From Gliomastix tumulicola (taxonomy: Eukaryota > Ascomycota > Sordariomycetes > Hypocreales > Bionectriaceae), in the NCBI GenBank assembly GCA_001599755.1, contig BCHX01000010.1, positions 37,067-101,066 of the forward strand: a stretch of 64,000 nt of DNA, read 5' to 3'. The translations under genes and the position numbers were made by a program. Shown in pieces: positions 55,416-64,000 of the stretch; the stretch's first letter is position 1, and each line of letters starts with the position of its first letter. Under the pieces are notes generated by a model. The model was given only the letters and a program-made list of their open reading frames with translations, was not told the origin of the DNA and did not search any database.

Positions 55416-56270
55416 ATGTTGACCCCGACGGAAAACGGATTGATCCATACATCTGCCGATCGCGATCTCTTACTAGGCCCGTCCAGAGTGGAGCGACGAA
55501 GACGCTTTCGCCAGGACATCCAGTCCTGTGACGGCGAGTCGGCGAGGTACGAGTTGTGTCTTGCCAAGCGCAACGAATTGCTGGAGAAGCAAGACGAGCT
55601 GCTTGGCGAGAGTTCGCTTACATATTGAGTTCGCATCCTATGAGCCTGCATTTGCCGAGTCGACTACATATCGTGCTGCGAGAGAGAAGGACAGGACATG
55701 GCAAAGATTTGCTACCGACGCGGCGGTGGGACGAAAGAGCCAGGCCTAGATGGACGACCGAGCTAAAAAGCGCCGCTAGCCGGTGGGGAGAGGAGATAGT
55801 ATACTACTATGCGGGGAACGGGGTGTCAATTTTGCTGTGAAATTTGCTCGCACTGCAAGGAAGCACCCGGACTGGGTGGGCGACGCGCTACCGAGGTTCC
55901 AGCAGCTGATTTGTCGACGCATCCAGCTCAGCGGGAAACACGGGAGGCACAGCTTCACGTATCCTCTCGAACGCATCGATTTGGTCAATGCCAGGCTTTG
56001 GTATGCCAAGACTCCCTATGTTAAACAAAATGACCCTGACCAAGTTTCTCTCCCCATGTCGATTACATGAGGAGGAGCTTCCTCATGGGTATGGTCTTGA
56101 CCAATATGGGCTTCTCGTTCCAAGAAAACCGGCCCTTGGAAAGCCTAGTCAAGTCGTGGACTCAACTGTCGCGGTAGACCCCGTGATAGGCACAGCCCCA
56201 GCTGAGGAACGATCCTCGCTGGTAGCCACCAGTTACGATCCCAACAAGTTAGTAATACACACATGCGGAT
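55416..56270 (+). pseudogene. Degraded gene of unknown family
   Basis: A chain of protein-like pieces in shifting frames: VERRRRFRQDIQSCDGESARY and ELCLAKRNELLEKQDELLGE (frame 1). IEFASYEPAFAE follows in the next frame, with stops at 55747 and 55777. Then FAVKFARTARKHPDWVGDAL and RFQQLICRRIQLSGKHGRHS, then RLHEEELPHGYGLDQYGLLV. The pieces keep order along one strand, as a broken gene would. I cannot name the family. Confidence 0.4.
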
Positions 56271-57352
56271 GAAAGCAGGGTAGACGTACTTCCAGGTTTC
56301 AATGCCGACGACGACGACATAATTAGTATTGTAGCAGGTAAATACCATTGCATCTATAATTTTCGTAAGCAGTACGCCGTTCGCCCTGCCGTATTGAGGA
56401 AACCGGTTGCTGAGAGGATAAGATCCTATCATAGGCGAGTCGTCACTCGTATCGCCAGCTTCGGCGGACATTGTGTCGTGTCTAATCGTCGTGAGCGCCT
56501 CTGCCTCGGGACCACGGTGGTGCTGTTGGTATGAGATGGGTTGGACACCGACCATAACCCGGTAGAGCTGCGAGCGACCTCTTTAAAGGCACAGGAGGCA
56601 TTCCATCTTGCTTGACCTGGCCCCAAAATGTTTGCGCTGGGATTCGATGTTTCCATACTGCCCATGTTGTCCAATCTGATTGGACAGGCACGGATGATTT
56701 ACTCTGCAATGTCGCACTACTCACTATCTCAGGAGACGCAGGACCTGTCAGGCCGTGTTGGGCTCTCTGAGGTACGGCGGGGCTTGTCATACGAATTGTA
56801 GGTCACCTCAGGGGCCGTGTCGTGCCAGGCTGTGCCTCTGGTGACCAATCAAATTGCCCGTCTGACGCGCCACGGCGCTTCGGATCTGAAGCACTGTGCA
56901 CCAACACCGGTGCTGCTTTGCTCGCTCTTGGGAGACTGCCACGCCTATCATCCTGCCAAACAGAAAGCTGTGTGAAACGGCAATGGTAGTACCGCAGCGC
57001 TGAGTGGCCTTCGAGCTCTCGCAGCCCGTCCGACAAGCGGTCCGTCGGCGTATCTGCAGCACACAACTCCTGAGGACTTCCTCGCTGGCGATGGGCGCGA
57101 GTGCTCCAAACGGAGGCCAGACGGGAGGCAATGGGATCCTGCATGAGCGCGTCGCCGTGTCCGTCACGAGCCCGTTTCCTGCTAACAATGATGCTAACAG
57201 GGTGCCCCATTCTCCATTCGTCTTCTCGAGCGCGATACCGAACATGCGAACGAACGAGCCGTCGGCACGGTTCCACATGGCCGCCACGGACTCCTGTCCC
57301 TCCGACCCGCGTCGTACCGCAACGAGTCCGGCGACTTGGCCGCTGCCGGTCG
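56271..57352. other. No gene recognised
   Basis: GC-rich in its right half, which makes long spurious frames (for example minus strand 57410-56808). No domain seen. Confidence 0.35.
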
Positions 57353-58308
57353 GCATATTACTGCTTGCATCGAAAAGGAGCTCGACCTGCAGTGCCTCAG
57401 CACCATTCACGGCTGGCTCTGGATAGTAGGTCAGCCGATGCTACCCCACGCGTTGCACGCTCAACTCTTGCTACGCCGAGACATCTTGATCACGGAGCTG
57501 ATGGACATGCATCTCATCTGGACTACGGGACGGATGTTCCTCAAGCCAGTGTCGCACTTCCTCCTCGAGCCGCACTTCTGGACGGAATATCTTTGCTGTG
57601 AGAAGACATGCGGCTGCTCCATAGACGATGGTGCCGTCTCTTGAGACTCCCTTCAAGAATGCGAGCGCCGTGGCTCCCGAGGGCGTGCGCTCGGCTTCCT
57701 CTTCTCCTACGCCGCGCTGATCACCCACGAGAGCGACTTTAGCATCGCCGAGGAGAAGCGCCTGCTCCCGTCGGGTGTACGGTGGCCTACGTGGAGGATG
57801 TTCGTCGAGCAGCTGGGCACGGAGCGCATCTACCCGCACATCGACCCGCGGTTACACTACGGTGAGCTTCGCTTGGGTAGGCTCAACAAGATATACTTTC
57901 TCCCTCAGACCTCATTACGCAACTACATGTCCCACTGGAACCAACACGGTACCCTCTTCAGGAGGACCTTGCCTGGCTAGCCGGCGCAACCCTCTATTTG
58001 GCCGTTGTCCTTACAGCGATGCATGTTGGGCTTGCCACAGACGCCCTCGCCAGCAGCAGCGCCTTCCAATCTGCATCGTACGGCTTCACCATCTTCTGCA
58101 TGCTGGGCCGTTAATTGCGACGGGGCTCATCCTCCTAGCCTTCTGTTATCTTTTCGTTGATAATTTGGCCGTCACAGTGGTACACAAAGAAGCGGCTTCA
58201 GCACATTGGCGAGGGAAGAACAAGTCGGCGGACGTTTGGGTAGCGACAGAAACTATGGTAGCTACGACAAGGGAAGCGACACTTCTTGACTTGATGGGTG
58301 CAAACTGA
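57353..58308 (+). pseudogene. DUF6601-like membrane protein, one stop and two frameshifts
   Basis: The frame from about 57353 gives LSTIHGWLWIVGQPMLPHAL, LITELMDMHLIWTTGRMFLK and PVSHFLLEPHFWTEYL, then a Cys-rich bit and TGA at 57641-57643. The same frame goes on: ALGFLFSYAALITHESDFSI, LLPSGVRWPTWRMFV, LHYGELRLGRLNKIYFL. Near 57958 it shifts to DLAWLAGATLYLAVVLTAMH and SASYGFTIFCMLG, and near 58110 to PLIATGLILLAFCYLFVDNL. Two or three transmembrane segments lie in the C-terminal third. The pattern fits an unnamed fungal membrane family that I associate with DUF6601. Function unknown. Confidence 0.65.
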
Positions 58309-58835
58309 ATGCAGTCTTCCACAGTCTTCAAGGCAAATATACCTAGCTCTAAGGCCGTGGTTATACGTCCAAGGTGGCGAGATCCCGAGAGGTAATACTC
58401 ACATTTCCAGTGCAAGACCTCTGTGAGTAGATCAGCGTGGTTGCCTTAGTGTGAGGAGCACTGCAAATAGCTGAAGCCTCTTAACAAAGCTTCTCCAACC
58501 AGTGAAGTCTGATCAACGAATATTGAGCCAGCACCAGCTTTCGCTGCTGACAAGTGGTTCGTCACCACCCTAGCATGGCCAGAATAGCGACGAGACCCAA
58601 CGATTGACGTGCCGATATGAACATCCACTATTTGCTCTTAAATCTGGGCGATGGTCGTGCACACATTCACTGTTCTAATTCATAGAGACGTCCACATCTA
58701 GCGGAATCCTTCCAGAGGAGCATTTCGATGCATGAAAGTGACTGTCACGTGCTGGGTGGTAGAATGGAGCAATATCATGCCATATGTCAGACGAATGAAA
58801 AGAAAAGTTTAGACTAAAGACATCATGAACTTCCC
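58309..58835. other. No gene recognised
   Basis: 3' flanks of two facing broken genes. Confidence 0.4.
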
Positions 58836-61800
58836 CTAAGTGGTCACCATTGCAGCCCTCAACCCCCTATCCGTAATGGTAATCTCATCGCCTCGCCGGT
58901 CGAGAAGAAGTGCCATCACCGCCTTGCCATTCCTCCTGTTTGCCGCTGCAGCCTCGACTACCCGATCTGTAATAGTAATCTCATCGCCTCGTCGGTCGGG
59001 AAGGAGTGCCATCACCTCTTTATTAAAGCTCCGAGCTATTGTTGATACCACCTCATCCGTAGTGGTAATGTTATCGCCTTGCCGGTCGAGAAGAAGTGTC
59101 ATCACCTCCTTGCCATTTTTCCAGTTTGCCACTGCAGCCTGCACTACCCCAGCTGTCACATTCGCCCCGAATTCCAGCAACTTTCCGACAACGCTTTCAT
59201 GTCCTTTCGTAGCAGCACACTCAAGTGGTGTCTGTCCATCGCGGTCGGTGCAGTCAATAAGCTGGGGCTCCTGGTTATTCGCTGTTTTGGAAAGGGCGTG
59301 GTCTACCAGGACCTCGATTCCCCACCGTGCGGCTACATGCAAAATGGAAAACCGGTGCGGAATGTTCGAAAAAGGCTTTTCATCGCGGTAAGCATGGAGC
59401 CAATTCTCTCGACATCGGGATTCAATTGCGAAGAATTCTGCTAGTGAAGCTTCAATTTGGAATTTTGACTGCGCAAGGTGTGCATGCTCGGCCCACTGCA
59501 TGGATGCGTAATGTAAGAGAGCAGGTGTTTGGTGCTTGGCATTGAAATTCTGGATCAGAACATTAATGCAGCGACAAGCAAGATCAGCGTGCGCCGTTTG
59601 TATGTTGATGAACTGGCCAGCCCTGTCTTCTGTTAAGAAATCCTTCACTGATTGGTGGAGAAGCAGTACTTTTTGGTCCTGGATGATGACCATTAAGCGA
59701 CAGGACGCGACTTGCTCGCGCATAAATTGGGTTCTGGTTTCTTCATCTTCATCCTCGTGCAGTTGACAAGCGGAGGAAAGTTCAAACAAGCTCAGTGGTT
59801 GTAGGCTCACAGCAGCGGTGCTCAGAATGTGTCGAATTCCATGGTCTCCACCATTCTCTCTGATAGCGTTTTCGAGAAGCTTCTGGTACAGTGAAGAAAG
59901 TCCACTGGGCATATTCTGCAATGCTTTCACAGCATCCTTGCTATGGACGCCCTCAAGCTCAGTGCATGCCAAGCCTACCCAGAGGAAGGTGCCTTCAGCC
60001 TTGTCTCTCAGAATATCTACAATTTCCCCTCTGACCTTGGGCGTATACCTCTATCTCTCGGTCAGGTCTGCCACTCTTGCTTCAATGCATCGATGGACAT
60101 CTTGTCTCGCCTCTAGGTAGGAAGCCAAGTCCTTCTGCGCGAACGGATGCATGTATTCGCGTATTTCGTCGTACGGTCGACTGGTGACAAGGATCTGGAC
60201 GCCACGCGGTGCATCGACGCCGAGAAAGGATGTCCGCAGTTGTTGTAGCAAGACTTTCTGCGATTCTTGTTCGCATTCGTCCAGGGCATCAATGATGCAG
60301 TATTTCCGACCTGTATTTCGGTCTGCCACCGCGTCAAGGAAGATCGCCCAGAGGGCATCAAATGAGTCAAACAGCTCATGCCCTCGCTCCTTGTACTTGG
60401 GCAAGAGGTAGCCAAGAAGCTGCGGATGCTGCTGGGCGAGATGCAGAAGCAGACCTCGGATGATAGACGTGGCCGTCTTCCGCGTTTCAAAAGACGAGTC
60501 GTAGAAAAAAAAAACGACAACGTTTTCCCTTCGGTCGCTGCGAAATCTGAAGATAGGGCTTCAGTCAGGTAGATGGCCATGGTGGACTTGCCAGTGCCTG
60601 GATTTCCATGCAGCCACAGGACTTGGGTTAGTGGACTCTCAGCGTGCTCCATCTGGCCAGAACCAAGCCAGGCAGTGAGTTCTTCGGTACGGAATATCCA
60701 CTGGCAGGTCCCGCTAGCGGGTTCGCCCTTTTTGCGTTTCAAACCCTGCCTGTCTTCGTGCGGGTCGGTCAGGAAGAGATCGCGTAGACAGTCTCGGGCA
60801 TCGGGGTATTGCTCCAGCGCATCTTGGCATGCCGTTAGCAGGATCACCACATGCACTTAACAAGAAAAACCTACAGTCTCTGTTCGTAACGATGGCTCTC
60901 GCTATGATGAGGTTAGCTAGGGAGCGGACCGAGGAAAACAGGGTACACACGATGATGTCGACGCCGGACAATATCGGTCGCAGTCGCACACATCTCGGAG
61001 ATGACGTCGGCCACTTTGAGAAATGCACGGTCGTCTGGGCTGGAGTATTTGTTGATTTGGAGGTGATCGGTCTGGAGAGCATATTTGTCGAGACCGGGAA
61101 TGCAAGCAGATGCCTCTTCCACAGTCTAGTCATGTTAGTCGCAAGCCGACAGTGTGGATGCATCGTACGCACCATGCCTCTGGCCATTCCAGGAAGACCA
61201 AACCGCTGCCCATAGTCCGTTTCGTAGAGTTCGAAGAAGCAGGCGACGGGTGTCGAGAGTCGGTTGCGCAGCAGGCAGAACTTTTGCAGCTTGTCCAACA
61301 GCATAGGCTCGTCAAAACCGAGCTCTTTGGTGATGCCGCGATGTGAACCTGTGAGACCGCCAAGCTGCGCAAGGGAATCAAGAAAGGGCTGTCTGCCATT
61401 TCGTGCCGCGCAAGGGCGTGCCTAATAGTACGATTCCAACAATCGCTTTGGGAATGTATCGGTATCGGTCGTCGTCGTGGGCGGATAGGAAGGCCTGGCG
61501 GTGGAGGGTTAGCCAGAAATCCTGCGCAGCGGGATTCACGAGCGTACATTGATCAGGACGTTGCCGCCAAGGCTGTGGCCGACAAAAACCATGGGACGGT
61601 CCGGGACGTCCCGACGGAACCGATGTATGCTGTCCAGTAGCTCCTCTCCACATAGTTGGAGACGCGTCTTGGGGGCGTCCTTGTGCCATCTCGACTCGTA
61701 GTTGTATACCAGGACTCTCGATCGGGGCACCTTGGCAGGCAGCATGTCGGGATGTCCAAGCCAGTTCACGTGTGCTTCGGCGCCCTTCCATGTCCAGGAC

Positions 61801-61961
61801 CAGTCGACATTCGAACCGACGCCATGTACGGCAATGATGCTTTCTCGGTTAGCTGCAGAATACCCCAGGTCGCTCGAGACATACTCTACTTCGATGGCGC
61901 TTTGGCTGCCATGGCCAGGCGGCGGGTATAGCACATCGAAGGGCTTCCGGGAGCGATGATC
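58836..61961 (-). pseudogene. Hydrolase-NACHT-repeat NLR with at least three lesions
   Basis: Read from 61961. An alpha/beta-hydrolase domain (VHGVGSNVDWSWTWKG, serine motif GHSLGG) is followed by an intron at about 61487-61540. Then IVGIVLLGTPLRGTKWQ, a frameshift near 61385, and DSLAQLGGLTGSHRG. Another intron lies after ARGM at about 61125-61170, followed by SACIPGLDKYALQTDHLQIN. The NACHT domain has Walker A LHGNPGTGKSTMA, a frameshift in a run of ten A (60504-60513), Walker B YCIIDALDEC and TSRPYDEI. TAG at 60051-60053 stands where Gln is expected. Then EGTFLWVGLACTELEG, ankyrin-like repeats, and about three C-terminal repeats with DRRGDEITITDRVV. A possible membrane anchor (62142-62060) precedes it, but the join is unclear. 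Related proteins act in heterokaryon incompatibility. Confidence 0.75.
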
Positions 61962-62976
61962 CTAGAGGGAATGAGTGCGGGGCGACCAACTACTGCCGGG
62001 CCAAGACACACCTGTTTCTTCTCTGACGGCGACGTCGCTGCGGGAGGCTCCCGTGCGACTTGGGCGGCTGTCGTGAAACCAGAAACAGGAGGCCAGCAAT
62101 CCCGAGCGCAAGGACGGTGGGTATGAATCGTCCCCAATCCATCCTTATCTGTGAGTGAGCAAAGCCGTCGTGTAGGATAGTGGCGATAATGCTGGTGACG
62201 GAGCTGTCTGCCCACCCCCAAGCGCAATGTTTCTTGCAGGCGAGGGTCGATGGACAAAGACACAGGAAATGTCGGGTCGTGTCGAACAGAAATGGAAATG
62301 TTCCCAATCATCACCTGACATGGGGAGGCGCCGGGCCGGGGCAGGGCCAGGCCAATCATTTGTGGCCGACCACACCCCCTCCATCTCAGGCAGCCACGCA
62401 TCTCATCAGTGGCATTTCTGATGTTCCGCGACGAGAAGATAGTTGTTTCGCGGCAGGTACTTGGAGGTGCTTTGCAGTACTTGCTTGAGAACGAACGCAA
62501 TGCCATGTCCTGACCCATCACATCTGCAGCTAACACGGTTCATCGTAATTTATCTTGCCATTAGAAGGGATCCACGACTGGCGGCAGCGCAGACAGGCTA
62601 CTTTCCCGACAGGCCAGCGGGCCCCTGGTACCCGACATGAGCGGGGGAATAGTGGCAGGNGGGNTTAAGTCGCTTGCTCGGCAGATGGCCTCCCAATTTC
62701 TATGATAGCTGGGAGTCCAGCTCCAGCGAGAAAAATCCCATCAACGCGTGTCCTATCTACTAGCCAGGCCATGGTGCATGCCATCCCTGGCCCGGAAGAT
62801 CAGTCGAGGGCAGAGGACTTGCGGCCGTTTATGGACTAGCTGCGGGAACTTTAGCGCGCTTGGTCAGAGACCTGTGCATCTGCCCCGCAGCGAGTCGTGT
62901 TTAGTCGTGTCTGCGCGTGTTTTTCGCGTATTGGTACAGGTGCTATCAGGGTTCCAGTAGTTACTAACGTCTTGAC
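61962..62976. other. About 1 kb without a supported gene
   Basis: Includes the possible first exon of the NLR (62142-62010, hydrophobic LALGIAGLLFLVS). N bases lie at 62660 and 62664. ATTGGTACAGG at 62931 resembles the dispersed TTGGTACAGTAG motif. Confidence 0.35.
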
Positions 62977-64000
62977 AGTCGGATCGAACAGCGAGAACAA
63001 ATTTTTGAAACAACAGCCACAACACAGCACCGATACGCCTCTCTGGAGGGTCAATTGAATAGCCTGAAGTCGGACGCACCGCCCAGTGCGTCTTTCGACG
63101 GTCATGGCGACTTCCTGGCCCCCTGAAGTCGCATGGCCCGCCGAATTCCGCGAGCACGCCACGAAACTCGGCAAATACCTCAGAGACGCCCTCCTGTCCA
63201 TCGAGTGCGCTGGACACCAACCCGTGCCTCCCGACCTCGTCAAGCTCATGGCCATGGGCGCTCTCGCCCTCGCCACCAAGATCCACAACCTCCCCGACCT
63301 CGGCACCATCCACGACGCCCTCCAGATGGCAAGGTCCGAATCGAAGACCACGGCGGACGACACGATGCGAGCTCTCCACGACATCAAGACGGAACTCCGA
63401 CAGGCGGTGAACACGAGCCAGCAGGCGCTGGAAGGCATCCGACAGAACAACGACGCACAGAACGAGACGAAGACGGCGGCCCGCGAATCAACCGAGATTG
63501 GCAGAACAGTGATGACGATGGTGAGGGAGATCAAGAACGCGGAACAGCAGAACCGCCCGAGCCCGCTACAGACCTACGCATCCGTAGCGGCCGGGAACGG
63601 GCTAGCCACTAGTATACACAACCCGCTGAACCAACACAAGGTGCCATCCACGCAGGTGCTCCGTGAGGTCATCGTGAATATCCGGAACCCCATGACCATA
63701 GCCAGCCTGCGGGCGATGAACCCCCGTAGCCTGAAAGCGCATGTCGACCGTGCCATAGAGCAGAGCGGAAACGAGCACATTGAGAAGATCAAGACAGTAT
63801 CGACGAACCAGCCGAAGAGCGGCGACCTTAGCATCAAGACAGCCACCGCGGCCGACATGGAGGTGCTTCGGCAGTTCGCTGAGGACTGGGGCCAGCGTCC
63901 GCATCCCCACATACGGGGTGCTTGTCCATGGCATCCGCACCAGCTCCATAGATATGGACCAATTTGAAGGCACGCGAGATAATATTCTACAGGAAAACAA
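62977..64000 (+). mobile_element. Tad-type LINE, copy 2 (ORF1; runs off the right edge)
   Basis: Same-direction partner of 26802-27850. ORF1 starts at the ATG at 63104 and is open past the site where copy 1 has a stop (CAG at 63458-63460 here). A 20-base deletion after 63890, relative to copy 1, shifts the frame in the gag region; the sequence then continues out of frame to 64000. Differences from copy 1 are mostly transitions. Whether ORF2 follows cannot be seen. Confidence 0.85.

Noticed and set aside
56808..57410. 200-codon minus-strand frame
   Set aside because: GC-rich antisense region, no domain; it overlaps the start of the DUF6601-like pseudogene.
1..64000. CRISPR arrays, tRNA and rRNA genes, bacterial operon signals
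   Set aside because: None found by reading both strands. Spliced genes and Tad-type LINEs show a eukaryotic nuclear source.

Overview
The window looks like nuclear DNA of a filamentous ascomycete (Pezizomycotina). Introns are 44-78 bases with GT..AG ends and CTGAC/CTAAC-type branch sites. The gene families (DUF3433, Zn2Cys6, NACHT-ankyrin NLRs, short fungal P450) and Tad-type non-LTR retrotransposon relics are typical of that group. A Sordariomycete host is my guess only. The window is an accessory, repeat-rich block: intact single-copy genes are islands among retrotransposon fragments, broken genes and duplicated pieces. Scattered N bases (near 2058, 2174, 2607, 21907, 22474, 40471-40489, 42928-42949, 43081, 62660) show it is a draft assembly, so single frameshifts may be sequence errors.

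Layout. 1-1365: 3' end of an Argonaute gene plus its downstream DNA, a second copy of 43068-44405. 2016-2594: an array of tiny hairpins. 3257-4919: frameshifted PD-(D/E)XK-like gene (copy 1). 4995-5785: relic of a C2H2 element. 5975-8083: NACHT-ankyrin gene cut at its 5' side and joined to a LINE fragment (8085-9110) that carries a 317-bp inverted-repeat element with a 9-bp target duplication. 9324-12828: DUF3433 membrane protein. 14241-15735 and 23193-24653: PD-(D/E)XK-like copies 2 and 3. 16050-17230: LINE gag relic. 18103-21246: two uncharacterised genes. 21890-22630: C-terminal kinase half of a nuclease-kinase protein. 26119-28651: LINE with an internal deletion. 29389-32911: an uncharacterised gene, a Gypsy gag relic and a short P450. 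33276-36052: LINE debris, PD-(D/E)XK-like copy 4 (C-terminal fragment) and a 5'-truncated LINE with a target duplication. 36189-37712: GIY-YIG (T5orf172/MUG113-like) gene. 38705-39757: N-terminal nuclease half of a nuclease-kinase protein with Spok-like architecture. 40201-43366: full-length Argonaute. 44758-46440: uncharacterised gene. 47717-51165: NACHT relic, GTP cyclohydrolase I broken by a stop, and LINE/C2H2 relics. 51367-54836: divergent pair of Zn2Cys6 regulators. 55416-61961: degraded genes, including a DUF6601-like membrane protein and a hydrolase-NACHT-repeat NLR. 62977-64000: start of a second LINE copy.

Taken together, the window places a slicer-type Argonaute inside a graveyard of retrotransposons, NLR (self/non-self) genes and possible killer-type nuclease-kinase genes. 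Several genes are stopped by TAG at codons where CAG is shown or expected, the change that repeat-induced point mutation produces at CpA. Duplicated segments differ mostly by transitions. A history of duplication, mutational silencing and rearrangement fits this, but that is inference. No tRNA, rRNA or CRISPR array was seen.
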